The notes under the pieces: generated by a model
Told to the model about the DNA's origin: nothing
Databases searched by the model: none
The model's input: only the letters and a program-made list of their open reading frames with translations
Position numbers and translations under genes: made by a program
Assembly: GCF_023161965.1 (NCBI RefSeq)
Contig: NZ_JALNTY010000001.1
Coordinates: 186,001-250,000 of the forward strand
Length of the DNA stretch: 64,000 nt
DNA from: Anaerosoma tenue
GTDB lineage: Bacteria; Actinomycetota; Coriobacteriia; Anaerosomatales; Anaerosomataceae
Reading direction: 5' to 3'
Shown: positions 49,046 to 58,115 of the stretch, one piece after another
Position numbering within the stretch: the first letter of the stretch is position 1
Layout of the letters: each line of letters starts with the position of its first letter

Positions 49046-49611
49046 TGCTGGCGCTCGTGACGGGACCGGTACGGAGCGGCAAGTCGGGCGTGGCCCTGCG
49101 GCTCGCGGCGCAGAGCGGGCGCGAGATGATGGTCGCGGCCGGTGGGCGTCCGGACGACGAAGAAATGGCCCGGCGGATCGAACGCCATCTTGCGGACAGG
49201 TCCGACAGCGTGCGCGTGATGGAGGTCACGACGTCGTCTGGATGGGTGGCCGAGGTCCCCGACGACGTCTGCCTGCTGGTGGACTGTCTCGGCACGGTGC
49301 TCGGGCAAGCCGTGGCCGAGTTGGTGGACCCCGCGGCGGAGACCGTCTCGGCCCGTGCGGAGCGCGAGGTGGGGTCGCGGGCCGACGCGCTCGTGAAGGC
49401 GCTGGTGGCGCGTGCCGGTGACACGGTAGTGGTCTCCAACGAGACCGGGTGGGGCGTAGTGCCGGCGTCACCTGCCGGACGGTTGTTCAGGGATGTGATG
49501 GGACGTGCGACGCGGCAGCTCGCCGACGCGGCCGATGTAGCGGTGCTGGTCGTGGCCGGGCGGTGCGTTGATCTGCGATCGCTGCCAAAGGAGGCGGAGT
49601 GGCCGAGATGA
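49045..49611 (+). CDS. cobU: Adenosylcobinamide kinase / adenosylcobinamide-phosphate guanylyltransferase
   Basis: This 188-residue enzyme phosphorylates adenosylcobinamide and attaches GMP. It has Walker A GPVRSGKS near the N-terminus, 'LLVDCLGT' and the highly conserved end 'VVSNETGWGVVPASPAGRLFRD', 'RATRQLADAAD' of CobU/CobP. It is the first of four genes for cobalamin nucleotide-loop assembly (cobU, cobT, cobS, cobC). The start shares a base with the rluB stop. No cobalamin riboswitch can fit in this junction, so the genes are probably expressed with the housekeeping operon. Confidence 0.95.
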   Translation: MLALVTGPVRSGKSGVALRLAAQSGREMMVAAGGRPDDEEMARRIERHLADRSDSVRVMEVTTSSGWVAEVPDDVCLLVDCLGTVLGQAVAELVDPAAETVSARAEREVGSRADALVKALVARAGDTVVVSNETGWGVVPASPAGRLFRDVMGRATRQLADAADVAVLVVAGRCVDLRSLPKEAEWPR

Positions 49612-50696
49612 CGGAGAGTCGCCAGGGACCTCTCGAACAGGCGGTGCACGAGCTGTGTGCGGATGTGCGTCCGCCTTCTGAAGGGGCCGAGGAACGTGCC
49701 TGGCAACGGCTCGACTCGCTCACGAAACCGCCGCGCAGCCTGGGCGAGCTCGAGGTCCTGGCCGCGCGTATAGCAGCTGTGCAAGAGACCGACCGGCCCA
49801 CATGCTGTCCGTCGGCGATCACCGTGTTCGCGGCCGATCACGGTGTGGTGGCCGAGGGTGTCTCGGCATGGTCGACGGACGTCACGGCGCAGATGGTGGC
49901 CAACTTCGCGTCGGGCGGGGCGGCCATCAACCAGCTTGCCGCACATGTGGGCGCGCGGCTCGTGGTGGTCGATGTGGGTGTGGCCTCGGACACGAGTGCG
50001 CTTGAGGGCGTGCTGCAGGCGAAGGTGCGGCCCGGCACGCGCAACATGGTCGTGGAGCCCGCGATGACGCGCGAGGAGGCTGCCGCGGCGTTCATGGCCG
50101 GGGCCGAGTTGGCCCGTGCCCTCGCGGACGACGGCGTCAAGGTCATCGGCACGGGGGAGATGGGTATCGGGAACACGACGGCGGCGTCCGCGCTCGCCGC
50201 GGCGTACACCGAGGTCCCCGTGAGCCGCGTGGTCGGGCGAGGGACCGGCGTTGACGACGCGACGCTGCAGCGCAAGATGGTCGTGGTGGGAGACGCCCTG
50301 AGGCTCCATCCACCGCGGCACGACGACCCCTTCGGCACGCTCGCCGCGCTTGGCGGGCTTGAGATCGCGGCCATGGCGGGCGTGTTCGTCGGTGGCGCCG
50401 CAGCGCGGGTGTGCGTTGTCGCAGACGGGTTCATCTCGGCGGCGGCGGCCCTTGCCGCGATGAGTCTGTGCCCGGCCTCGCGGCATTACAGCTTCGGTTC
50501 CCACACCTCCCGCGAACCGGGCCACAGCGTCACGCTCGTGCCGCTGCAGCTCTCGCCGTTCCTCCACCTCGACATGCGGCTCGGGGAGGGGACGGGCGCG
50601 GCGCTCGGCATCGGCGTGATGGGCGCGGCGTGCGCGATGATGAACGGCATGGCCACCTTCGAGGAGGCCGGTGTGTCCGGCAGGTCGGACTCCTAG
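49599..50696 (+). CDS. cobT: Nicotinate-nucleotide--dimethylbenzimidazole phosphoribosyltransferase
   Basis: This protein of about 365 residues makes alpha-ribazole phosphate from nicotinate mononucleotide and a lower-ligand base. It has 'LTKPPRSLGELE', 'VFAADHGVVAEGVSAW', 'GTGEMGIGNTTAASAL', 'VGRGTGVDD' and 'FLHLDMRLGEGTGAALG', the last with the catalytic Glu. GTG 49599 follows AAAGGAGG by four bases; ATG 49608 forms an ATGA overlap with cobU and is a realistic alternative. Family length is about 350, so both fit. The cobU and cobT genes are translationally coupled. Confidence 0.95.
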   Translation: MAEMTESRQGPLEQAVHELCADVRPPSEGAEERAWQRLDSLTKPPRSLGELEVLAARIAAVQETDRPTCCPSAITVFAADHGVVAEGVSAWSTDVTAQMVANFASGGAAINQLAAHVGARLVVVDVGVASDTSALEGVLQAKVRPGTRNMVVEPAMTREEAAAAFMAGAELARALADDGVKVIGTGEMGIGNTTAASALAAAYTEVPVSRVVGRGTGVDDATLQRKMVVVGDALRLHPPRHDDPFGTLAALGGLEIAAMAGVFVGGAAARVCVVADGFISAAAALAAMSLCPASRHYSFGSHTSREPGHSVTLVPLQLSPFLHLDMRLGEGTGAALGIGVMGAACAMMNGMATFEEAGVSGRSDS

Positions 50697-50698
50697 CC

Positions 50699-51448
50699 GT
50701 GCTCCGGGACGTACTCACGGCGTTCCGCCTGCTCACGGTGATCCCGGTGGGTCGCACCGAGGGCATCGGCGCGTCGCGGTACTTCCCGCTGGTGGGTTAC
50801 TTCTTCGCCGGCGTGTCGCTCGTGTTGGCGTGGGGCGCGGGCGAGGCGGGTCTCTCTGACGGGCTCGGTGCGTTGCTGACGGCGACCGTGATCGTGAGCG
50901 CCAGCGCGCTCCTCTCGGGGTTGCTGCACTGGGATGGCCTCGCTGACTGCGCGGACGGGCTCGGCGTGCGCGGCGGGGCCGAGCGGGCGCTTGCGGCCAT
51001 GAAGGCCAGCGGCATCGGCGCGTTCGGGGTGGTAGCGGTGGTGTTGGTGGCACTCCTGCAGGTCACGGCCATCGCGGTCATCGTGGAGAGCGGCTCGCTG
51101 TGGGCGCTTGCGGCGGCGCCGGTGCTGGGGCGTCTTGGCGCCTCGTTCGCGCTCGGTCTTCGTGCGCCGGCGCGTCCCGACGGACTTGGCGCGCGATACG
51201 CGGGACGCGTGTCGGCGGCGGCCCTCGTGCTGCTGGTGGTGCAGGCGCTGCCGCTAGTGGCCTGGACGGGACGCCCCGAGCCCTTGCTCACGCTCGGCAC
51301 CTTCGGCGGTGTGCTGGTCGCCTTCTTCGCCCCCGAACCGTTCGTCCGGCGGTTCGGCGGTGTCACGGGCGACGTCCTCGGCGCGAGCATCCTGCTCACC
51401 GAGACCGCCGTGCTGCTCGTCGGCGCGCTGGTGGGTGGTCCGCTGTGA
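50699..51448 (+). CDS. cobS: Adenosylcobinamide-GDP ribazoletransferase
   Basis: This membrane enzyme of about 249 residues has six or so helices and joins adenosylcobinamide-GDP to alpha-ribazole (phosphate), the last step of cobalamin synthesis. The hallmark 'LLHWDGLADCADGLG' with its Asp residues is present, and 'FRLLTVIPV' is the typical N-terminus. The frame is open far upstream, but GTG 50699, two bases after the cobT stop, gives a normal CobS start. It overlaps the phosphatase gene by four bases. Confidence 0.94.
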   Translation: MLRDVLTAFRLLTVIPVGRTEGIGASRYFPLVGYFFAGVSLVLAWGAGEAGLSDGLGALLTATVIVSASALLSGLLHWDGLADCADGLGVRGGAERALAAMKASGIGAFGVVAVVLVALLQVTAIAVIVESGSLWALAAAPVLGRLGASFALGLRAPARPDGLGARYAGRVSAAALVLLVVQALPLVAWTGRPEPLLTLGTFGGVLVAFFAPEPFVRRFGGVTGDVLGASILLTETAVLLVGALVGGPL

Positions 51449-52032
51449 GCGTGGTCCGCGAGATCCTGGTGGCGCGCCATCCGGAGACGGTTGCCAACCG
51501 GGAGCTGCGGTTCGTGGGCTCGGGCGACTCACCGTACACCCTGCGTGGCGCGCAGCAGCGTGACGCGCTCGCCGCTCGGATCGAGGCGTGGGCTCCGGCG
51601 GCGCTCTACGTGTCTCCGCTGCTACGGGCGCGTGCGGTGGCCGAGGCGGCAGACCCCGCAGGAGCCCTCACCACGGTCCTCGATGACCTCCGGGAGCTGG
51701 ACTTCGGTGAGGCCGAGGGGCTCACGTGGGAGGAGATCGAGGCGCGAGGCATCCCGATCACACGCCTCGGTCCCGGTCCCGTCGCGCGGGGAGGGGAGGC
51801 CGTGGAGGTGTTCGGGGAGCGGGTGGCCCGCGCCTCGGCGGCCATCGTGGACGGGCGTGGACGGACGGCGGTGGTCACCCATGCCGGCGTGATGCGGCGG
51901 CTGCTCACGCTGTGGCTCGACCTGCCGCCGGAGGCAGGGTGGCGGCTGCACGTTCCCAACGCGGCGGTCGCGGTGGTCCGCTTCACAGGTGACCACGCGG
52001 CGCTGGCCGAGCTGCGGCCGCCCGCGGAGTAG
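51445..52032 (+). CDS. cobC: Histidine phosphatase, probable alpha-ribazole phosphatase
   Basis: The protein has 195 residues. The active-site RHG motif appears as 'LVARHPETVAN' (Arg-His-Pro in place of Gly), and the second His is in 'VVTHAGVMRRLL'. 'LYVSPLLRARAVAEA' and 'LRELDFGEAEGLTWEEIEARG' are the remaining conserved parts of the family. Its place directly after cobS, with a GTGA overlap, argues for CobC-like removal of phosphate from alpha-ribazole phosphate or adenosylcobalamin phosphate, though the fold alone allows other phosphatase roles. A frame open upstream to 51100 lies inside cobS and is rejected. Confidence 0.85.
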   Translation: MSVVREILVARHPETVANRELRFVGSGDSPYTLRGAQQRDALAARIEAWAPAALYVSPLLRARAVAEAADPAGALTTVLDDLRELDFGEAEGLTWEEIEARGIPITRLGPGPVARGGEAVEVFGERVARASAAIVDGRGRTAVVTHAGVMRRLLTLWLDLPPEAGWRLHVPNAAVAVVRFTGDHAALAELRPPAE

Positions 52033-52102
52033 GGCTTCGCGGGCTTGCCTCGCTGCGGCGGCTGCGGGACAATGCTCGGCACATCTTAGAGGGAGTGGTG
52101 GC

Positions 52103-53203
52103 GTGGACTGGGACCGCATGATCCGTGACGAGATCGAGGGCTTGGTGCCCTACGCTCCCGGTCTGCGTGAAGAGCAGGTACGCGAGCGCTCGGGTCGCGA
52201 CGACATCTGCAAGCTGTCGAGCAACGAGAGCCCGTACGGACCGTTCCCCTCGGCCATCGAAGCGATGGAGCGCGAGCTCCGCGGCGTGAACCGGTATCCC
52301 GAGGGAGCGAGCCTGGCGTTGCGCGAGAAGCTCTCGGCCATCCATGGCGTGCCGGTCGAACGCATCGTTGCCGGTAACGGCAGCAACGAGATCCTGCGTT
52401 TGATCGCGCAGGCGGTGCTTCGGCCCGGCGACGAGGTGGTCTACCCCTGGCCGTCGTTCATCGTGTACCCCACCGTCACGCAGATGTTCGGCGCCACCAA
52501 GGTGCCCGTGCCGCTCGTGGGCGGTGCGCACTACGACCTCGACGCGATGCTCGCCGCCGTCACCGACCGCACGCGGCTGGTGTTCCTCTGCAATCCCAAC
52601 AACCCCACGGGCACGATCTACACGCGGGAGGCGTTCGACGCGTTCCTGGACCGGGTGCCCGAGCACGTGCTCCTCGTGCTCGACGAGGCGTACTTCGAGT
52701 TCGTCGCCGACGCCGCATACCCTGACGGTCTCGCATACTTCGACGGCGAGCGGCCGATCGTGGTGCTCCGCACGTTCTCCAAGATCTACTCGCTCGCCGG
52801 GCTACGGGTGGGCTACGGCTTCGTGCCCGAGCCGTTGCGGCACGCGATCGACTGCATCCGTGAGCCGTTCGACGTCAACTCGGTGGCGCAGGCCGGGGCG
52901 CTAGCCTCGCTCGACGACCAGGCCGAGGTGGAGCGCCGCCGCCGCGAGAACCAAGAACAGAAGACCTACCTGTATTCGGGCTTCGATCGGCTCGGCATCG
53001 AGTGGGTGCCGTCGGAGACGAACTTCGTCTGGATCCGGACGGAGCGGCCGGTCGAAGTGTTCGAGGGCCTCCTCGCCGAGGGGGTGATCGTGCGAGCGTT
53101 CGGCACCACGCCCGCACTGCGTGTGGGCGTGGGCACGCCTGAGGAGTCACGCCGCACGATCGAAGCGTTCGAAGCGGTCATCGCCCGCCTGGGAAGCGTG
53201 TAA
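52103..53203 (+). CDS. hisC: Histidinol-phosphate aminotransferase family protein
   Basis: This 366-residue class I/II PLP aminotransferase has 'KLSSNESPYGPFPSAIEAM', 'AGNGSNEILRLIA', 'NPNNPTGTIY', 'DEAYFEF' and the PLP Lys227 in 'RTFSKIYSLAGLRVGYG', all usual in HisC. GTG 52103 has AGAGGGAG eight bases upstream. The gene leads a group with aroF, tyrA and aroA, not with his genes. HisC enzymes can act on aromatic keto acids, and in Bacillus a hisC homologue in the trp-aro cluster serves tyrosine and phenylalanine synthesis. So an aromatic aminotransferase role is a sensible inference. Confidence 0.92.
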   Translation: MDWDRMIRDEIEGLVPYAPGLREEQVRERSGRDDICKLSSNESPYGPFPSAIEAMERELRGVNRYPEGASLALREKLSAIHGVPVERIVAGNGSNEILRLIAQAVLRPGDEVVYPWPSFIVYPTVTQMFGATKVPVPLVGGAHYDLDAMLAAVTDRTRLVFLCNPNNPTGTIYTREAFDAFLDRVPEHVLLVLDEAYFEFVADAAYPDGLAYFDGERPIVVLRTFSKIYSLAGLRVGYGFVPEPLRHAIDCIREPFDVNSVAQAGALASLDDQAEVERRRRENQEQKTYLYSGFDRLGIEWVPSETNFVWIRTERPVEVFEGLLAEGVIVRAFGTTPALRVGVGTPEESRRTIEAFEAVIARLGSV

Positions 53204-53216
53204 CGCAGCCAGGGCA

Positions 53217-53244
53217 CGTGACGGCCGCGGAGACGTCCGTCACG
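53217..53244 (+). terminator. Hairpin between hisC and aroF
   Basis: CGTGACGG (53217-53224) pairs perfectly with CCGTCACG (53237-53244) around a 12-base loop, 14 bases after the hisC stop. Without a T-run it may be a partial terminator, an attenuator or only an RNA-stabilising element. Confidence 0.5.
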
Positions 53245-53280
53245 ATCCGCGCGGAAGCGCGCATGAGAGGGTGATTCGAC

Positions 53281-54306
53281 ATGCTCGTGGTGATGAAGGA
53301 CCACGCTCGCGCCGAAGACGTGCAGCACGTGGTCGACCTGCTCACGGAGGCCGGCGCCGAAGCGCATCTGTCGCAGGGCGAGGTCAAGACGATCATCGGC
53401 GTGATCGGCGACCGCGAGGTCATCTACACGCTCGACTTCGAGGGCCTGCCCGGCGTGGAGCAGGTCATCCGGGTACTGAAGCCGTTCAAGCTCGTCAGCC
53501 GTGACTTCCAGGCCGAGGACACCGTGGTGCGCGTGGGGTCCTCGTCCATCGGCGGTGGCGCGTTCGGCGTGATAGCCGGACCGTGCTCCATCGAGTCCGA
53601 AGAGCAGATGGTGGCCACCGCTCGCGCGGTCAAGGCCGCCGGGGCGACCATGCTGCGTGGCGGGGCGTACAAGCCGCGCACGAGCCCGTACGCGTTCCAG
53701 GGCATGGGCGTGGAGGGCCTGAAGCTTCTCCGCATCGCAGGTGACGAGGTGGGGCTGCCGGTGGTCACCGAGGTGCTCGACGTCCGGGACGCCGGTACTG
53801 TGGCCGAATACGCGGACGTTCTCCAGGTGGGCGCTCGTAACATGCAGAATTTCATGATGCTCGACGAGCTGGGAACGATGAAGCGGCCCGTGCTGCTGAA
53901 GCGGGGTCTCTCGGCCACGATCGAGGAGCTGCTCTCCGCGGCCGAGTACGTGCTGAAGGGCGGCAACCGCGACGTGATCCTGTGCGAGCGGGGCATCCGC
54001 ACGTTCGAGACGTACACGCGCAACACGCTCGATCTGGGTGCGGTCTCCGCGCTCAAGACGCTCACGCATCTCCCGGTGATCGCCGATCCTTCGCATGCGA
54101 GCGGACGGCGCGAGCTTGTGGCGCCCATGTCGCGTGCGGCTGTGGCGGCTGGCGCCGACGGGCTGATGATCGAAGTGCACCCGGATCCCGAGCGGGCACG
54201 GTGCGATGGCCCTCAGTCTCTCACCCCGGACGGGTTCGCATCGCTTATGGACGACCTCCGGCCCCGTCTTGCGCTCGAGCACAAGAGCCTGGGGGTGGAC
54301 GCGTGA
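53281..54306 (+). CDS. aroF: 3-deoxy-7-phosphoheptulonate synthase (DAHP synthase, type I-beta)
   Basis: The protein has 341 residues. An N-terminal ferredoxin-like regulatory domain (1-70, '[20 protein letters not shown]') precedes the barrel, which opens with '[15 protein letters not shown]' and holds '[17 protein letters not shown]', '[11 protein letters not shown]', '[13 protein letters not shown]' and '[13 protein letters not shown]'. These supply phosphoenolpyruvate, erythrose 4-phosphate and metal ligands. It performs the first step of the shikimate pathway. The N-terminal domain is the type that binds Tyr or Phe for feedback control in Thermotoga-like enzymes. It overlaps tyrA by four bases. 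Confidence 0.95.
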   Translation: MLVVMKDHARAEDVQHVVDLLTEAGAEAHLSQGEVKTIIGVIGDREVIYTLDFEGLPGVEQVIRVLKPFKLVSRDFQAEDTVVRVGSSSIGGGAFGVIAGPCSIESEEQMVATARAVKAAGATMLRGGAYKPRTSPYAFQGMGVEGLKLLRIAGDEVGLPVVTEVLDVRDAGTVAEYADVLQVGARNMQNFMMLDELGTMKRPVLLKRGLSATIEELLSAAEYVLKGGNRDVILCERGIRTFETYTRNTLDLGAVSALKTLTHLPVIADPSHASGRRELVAPMSRAAVAAGADGLMIEVHPDPERARCDGPQSLTPDGFASLMDDLRPRLALEHKSLGVDA

Positions 54307-55439
54307 GCGTACGGCGCCTGACCGTGGCGGGTCTGGGTCTCATCGGCGGGTCGGTGGCTCTTGCGGCCAGGCGCGCAGACGCCGACTTGATGGTACGCGC
54401 GGTAGACGAGGATCCCGACACGCTCTCCTTCGCGCTTCGTGAGGGCGTGGCCGACGAGGCGCTCTCCACGACCGACGCGGCGGAAGCGGGATGGTTCGGC
54501 CCGGGAGCGGCGGATCTGGTGGTGCTTGCCACCCCCGTGCCGGTGACCGTCCGGCTGCTGGCCTCGCTGGGGCGTCTCGGCTACGACGGCATCGTCACCG
54601 ATGTGGCGTCCACCAAGAGCGCCGTGGTGGCCGCCGCGGGCCGCGCGATCGAAGACGGCGCGGGGTACCGGTTCGTGGGCGGGCACCCGATGGCGGGTTC
54701 CGAGCGCAGCGGGGTGGGGGCCGCCTCGGCAACGCTCTTCGACGGCGCGTACTACGTGCTCACGCCCACCGGCGTCACCGACATGGCGGCGTTCAAGACG
54801 GTGCACGAGTTCGTGACCGGTCTTGGCGCGCGTGTCATATCGATCGATGCGCGGGACCACGACGAGGCGGTGGCCGTGGTGAGCCACGTGCCGCACGTGA
54901 CCGCGGCCGCGCTGGTGGAGCTGGCCAGCATCCGCGCCGCCGAGGTGGGGGCAGACCTTCTGCGGCTCGGGGCGGGCGGCTTCAAGGACATGACGCGCAT
55001 CGCGGCGGGCAGTCCCGAGCTCTGGACCGGCATCTGCATGGATAACGCCTCGGCGCTGTCGTCGGGGATCGTCCGGCTGTCGGCGGTGCTCGACGGCTTC
55101 AGACGGTCGCTCGACGCAGGGGACGAGGCGGGCGTGCGCGCGTGGCTCACGGCGCCTGCGGAGGTGAGGAAGTCGCTGCCGGCGCAGTGGGTGCCGGCCA
55201 CCTCGCGGCTCCGCGAACTGACGGTGCCGGTGAGCGACCGGCCGGGCGTGGTGGGTATCGTGACCACAGCGGTGAGCCGCGCCGGCTGCAACATCGAGGA
55301 CATAGAGATCGACCACCGGTCCGAGGACAGCGCGATGCTGCGGCTGGTGCTGACCGACGAAGGGAATGCCGAGGCGCTGATGGACGACCTGCGCGATCGC
55401 GGGTTCGACCCCTCCATCACGCCACTCGAGGAGGCGTAG
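54303..55439 (+). CDS. tyrA: Prephenate dehydrogenase with C-terminal ACT domain
   Basis: The protein has 378 residues. A Rossmann domain begins '[19 protein letters not shown]', followed by '[12 protein letters not shown]', '[13 protein letters not shown]' with the catalytic His, and '[19 protein letters not shown]'. The last 75 residues form an ACT domain ('[20 protein letters not shown]') that likely senses tyrosine. It oxidatively decarboxylates prephenate to 4-hydroxyphenylpyruvate, which the upstream aminotransferase could convert to tyrosine. GTG 54303 overlaps the aroF stop; the open frame further upstream lies in aroF. It is one base from aroA. Confidence 0.94.
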   Translation: MSVRRLTVAGLGLIGGSVALAARRADADLMVRAVDEDPDTLSFALREGVADEALSTTDAAEAGWFGPGAADLVVLATPVPVTVRLLASLGRLGYDGIVTDVASTKSAVVAAAGRAIEDGAGYRFVGGHPMAGSERSGVGAASATLFDGAYYVLTPTGVTDMAAFKTVHEFVTGLGARVISIDARDHDEAVAVVSHVPHVTAAALVELASIRAAEVGADLLRLGAGGFKDMTRIAAGSPELWTGICMDNASALSSGIVRLSAVLDGFRRSLDAGDEAGVRAWLTAPAEVRKSLPAQWVPATSRLRELTVPVSDRPGVVGIVTTAVSRAGCNIEDIEIDHRSEDSAMLRLVLTDEGNAEALMDDLRDRGFDPSITPLEEA

Positions 55440-55440
55440 C

Positions 55441-56760
55441 ATGGGTGATGAGACCGTGACGCACGCACAGGCGGGCCTGTCCGGCGAGATCAGGCTGCCC
55501 ACCGACAAGTCCATCTCGCACCGGGCGGTGCTGCTGGCCGCTATGGCCGAGGGAGAGTCGTTCCTCATCGGCGTGCTGGACAGCGCGGACGTGCGCTCCA
55601 CCATCGCAGCATGCGAGGCTCTCGGCGCGTCGATAGAGACGGTGCATGCCGACGAGCGCGGCCTGCAGGTGAAGGTCACCGGATGGGGGAACGCCGGTCC
55701 GGCGCAGCCGTCCGGCCCCATCGACTGCGGCAACTCCGGCACCACCGTGCGCCTGCTCGCGGGGGTCCTGGCGGGCTGGCCGGTCGACGTGACGCTCACC
55801 GGGGATGAGTCGCTGAGCGCCAGACCCATGGAGCGCATCGCCGCGCCGCTCCGCGAGATGGGAGCCACGGTGACCACCTCGGCGGAGGGCACGTTGCCCA
55901 TGCGGGTGCGTGGCGGCGAGCTTACCGCCATATCGTACGACTCGCCCGTGGCCAGCGCTCAGGTGAAGTCGGCCGTGCTGCTCGCGGGGCTCCGCGCCAC
56001 GGGCGCCACCACGGTGACCGAGCCGCGCGCCAGTCGTGACCACACGGAGCGCATGGCGCCCGCTTTCGGAGCACAGGTCGCCAGGGAGGGCCTCTCGGCG
56101 AGTGTGAACGGCCCTGCAACCCTCACCGGCACGCAGGTGATCGTACCGGCCGACCCCTCCTCGGCGGCGTTCAGCATCGCGGCGGCAACCCTGCTGCCGG
56201 GAAGCAAGGTGCTGCTTCCCAACGTGTCGCTCAACCCCACGCGGATCGGGTTCATCGGGGTGCTGCGCGAGATGGGCGCCAACATAACGCTGAAAGACCT
56301 GCCGCCGATGGGCAACGAGACGGTCGGGACGATCGTGGTGCAGAGCGCCGCGGAGCTGCACGGCGTGACCGTGGGCGCCGACGTGGTGCCCACGCTGATC
56401 GACGAGGTCCCCGTGCTCGCGCTGGTTGCCTCGCAGGCCGCCGGAGCGACGAGGTTCGAGGGCGTCGGCGAGCTCAGGGTGAAGGAGAGCGACCGCATCG
56501 AGGCGGTGCGCGCCGGACTCACGGCGCTGGGCGCCCGGGTGACCGCGGGCGACGACTGGCTCGAGGTCACCGGTCCGTCTACGCTCACGGGCGCCACGCT
56601 GACGTCAGGTGGCGACCATAGGCTCGCGATGACCTGGGCGGTGGCCGGTCTGATCGCCGAAGGCGACACCACCATCGAGGACTTCGATGCCGTAGGGGTC
56701 TCGTATCCGCGGTTCCTTGAGGACCTTCTGGGTCTGGTCCGCGGCGATGCGGAAGTCTGA
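55441..56760 (+). CDS. aroA: 3-phosphoshikimate 1-carboxyvinyltransferase (EPSP synthase)
   Basis: The protein has 439 residues. It shows 'RLPTDKSISHRAVLLAAMA' with Lys23, 'DCGNSGTTVRLLAGVLA', 'ASRDHTERM', 'DEVPVLALVASQA' and 'RVKESDRIEAVRAGLTALG', the phosphoenolpyruvate and shikimate phosphate ligands of the family. It makes EPSP for chorismate synthesis. The glyphosate-relevant loop reads GNSGTTVR where class I enzymes have GNAGTAMR, so it resembles class II-like, less sensitive enzymes; this is inferred from the motif only. It begins one base after tyrA. TAGAAT at 56768-56773 may add a promoter for the next genes. Confidence 0.95.
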   Translation: MGDETVTHAQAGLSGEIRLPTDKSISHRAVLLAAMAEGESFLIGVLDSADVRSTIAACEALGASIETVHADERGLQVKVTGWGNAGPAQPSGPIDCGNSGTTVRLLAGVLAGWPVDVTLTGDESLSARPMERIAAPLREMGATVTTSAEGTLPMRVRGGELTAISYDSPVASAQVKSAVLLAGLRATGATTVTEPRASRDHTERMAPAFGAQVAREGLSASVNGPATLTGTQVIVPADPSSAAFSIAAATLLPGSKVLLPNVSLNPTRIGFIGVLREMGANITLKDLPPMGNETVGTIVVQSAAELHGVTVGADVVPTLIDEVPVLALVASQAAGATRFEGVGELRVKESDRIEAVRAGLTALGARVTAGDDWLEVTGPSTLTGATLTSGGDHRLAMTWAVAGLIAEGDTTIEDFDAVGVSYPRFLEDLLGLVRGDAEV

Positions 56761-56805
56761 CGCGTGCTAGAATCCCCTTGCCCGACACCGGACCGGGAGA
56801 GGCCT

Positions 56806-57474
56806 GTGATAATCGCGATAGACGGCCCCGCGGCGAGCGGCAAATCCACGGTGGCCAAGGCCGTGGCGCGGAGGCTCGGGGTGCGCCATCTCGACACCGG
56901 CGCGATGTACCGCGCGGTCACCTGGCTCGCGCTCGAGCGTGGCGTCTCTACCGGCGACGCCGAGGCGCTGGCACACATGGCCGAGGAGAACCCGGTCTCG
57001 TTCGAGTATCTCAGCGACGGCCCCATCGCCGACGTCGTCCGCATCGCCGGCCACGACGTGACCACCGCGGTCCGCACGCCTGACGTGGACGCGAACGTGA
57101 GCGCGGTCTCGGCGGTGCCCGCCGTACGCGAGGCCCTCGTCGCGCGACAGCGGGAACTCGCTGACGGGCGCGAGGTGGTGGCCGAGGGCAGAGACATCGG
57201 CACCGTGGTGTTCCCTCTGGCCGAGGTGAAGGTCTTCCTCACGGCGTCCGCGCAGGAGCGTGCCCGCCGCAGACGGATCGACCTCGCGGGTCAGGGCGTG
57301 GAGGTCGACGAGGCCGAGGTGCAGGCACGGCTCGAGCGTCGCGACCAGTACGATTCGTCGCGCGAGGTGAGTCCGCTCGCCGCGGCCGGGGACGCCACGC
57401 TGCTCGACACCACAGGTCTCACGGTGGAGCAGGTGGTCGACGCGATCGAGGCCCTCGTGGAGGAGCGGCGATGA
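56806..57474 (+). CDS. cmk: Cytidylate kinase
   Basis: This 222-residue (d)CMP kinase has the P-loop GPAASGKST at 7-15, 'LDTGAMYRAVTWLAL', 'VVAEGRDIGTVVFP' and 'FLTASAQERARRR', with the long CMP-binding insert typical of bacterial Cmk. GTG 56806 is chosen because it starts right at the first beta strand (VIIAIDGPA) with GGGAGAGG upstream; an earlier in-frame start at 56764 adds 14 poorly conserved residues. It overlaps plsC by four bases. The aroA-cmk-plsC-ispH order is common in Gram-positive genomes. Confidence 0.96.
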   Translation: MIIAIDGPAASGKSTVAKAVARRLGVRHLDTGAMYRAVTWLALERGVSTGDAEALAHMAEENPVSFEYLSDGPIADVVRIAGHDVTTAVRTPDVDANVSAVSAVPAVREALVARQRELADGREVVAEGRDIGTVVFPLAEVKVFLTASAQERARRRRIDLAGQGVEVDEAEVQARLERRDQYDSSREVSPLAAAGDATLLDTTGLTVEQVVDAIEALVEERR

Positions 57475-58115
57475 AGGGCGACGGGCTCGGCACGTTCGTG
57501 CGCGCGACGTTCGGCAAACTGGTCCTTCTCCTGTTCCGTACGCGTCTGGAGGGGGCGGAGCGGATCCCCGCCGGCGGCGCGCTGCTCGCCGGCAACCACG
57601 TGTCCTATCTCGACCCGGTGCTTCTCTGGTGCGCCTCGCCGAGGAAGGTGCACTTCATGGCCAAGCGCGAGCTGTTCGAGCGCGGCATCGTGGCGTGGCT
57701 CCTCCCACGGTTCTGGGGCTTCCCGGTGAACCGGGGAGAGCCGGATCGCACCGCGATCGTCACCGCCACCGAACTCCTCCGGTCCGGCGAACTCGTGGGA
57801 GTGTTCCCCGAGGGAAGCCGCCGCGATATGGAAAGCGGCGAGGCGCTCGGGCAGGCGCATGGCGGGGCGGCGTTCATCGCGCTCCGGGCGGGAACGCCGA
57901 TAGTACCGGTCGGGTTCTCCGGCACGGAACGTGCGATGCCACGCGGCTCGAGATTCCCCCGGTTCGTGCGTACGAGGATAACGGTGGGTGAACCGATAGA
58001 CCCCCAGGCCGTTGCCCCGGAAGCGGGGCGTAAGGAACGTGTGGAGGCCGTGACGGCGCAGATGATGGCGGCGATCGCGCGTCTGCTGGATCCCGGCGAA
58101 GGGAGTGCCGCATGA
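57471..58115 (+). CDS. plsC: 1-acyl-sn-glycerol-3-phosphate acyltransferase
   Basis: The protein has 214 residues. The catalytic HX4D motif is 'NHVSYLD' (His43 to Asp48), block II is 'FPVNRGEP', block III is 'VGVFPEGSRR', and block IV is 'TPIVPVGFSGT'. A hydrophobic N-terminal helix (about 8-22) anchors it to the membrane. It acylates lysophosphatidic acid to phosphatidic acid. It overlaps cmk upstream and ispH downstream by four bases each. PlsY, which makes its substrate, is encoded at 61620. Confidence 0.94.
   Translation: MKGDGLGTFVRATFGKLVLLLFRTRLEGAERIPAGGALLAGNHVSYLDPVLLWCASPRKVHFMAKRELFERGIVAWLLPRFWGFPVNRGEPDRTAIVTATELLRSGELVGVFPEGSRRDMESGEALGQAHGGAAFIALRAGTPIVPVGFSGTERAMPRGSRFPRFVRTRITVGEPIDPQAVAPEAGRKERVEAVTAQMMAAIARLLDPGEGSAA

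Noticed and set aside
48990-49060. Cobalamin riboswitch before cobU
   Set aside because: The rluB and cobU genes overlap by one base, leaving no room, and no B12-box was seen inside rluB.
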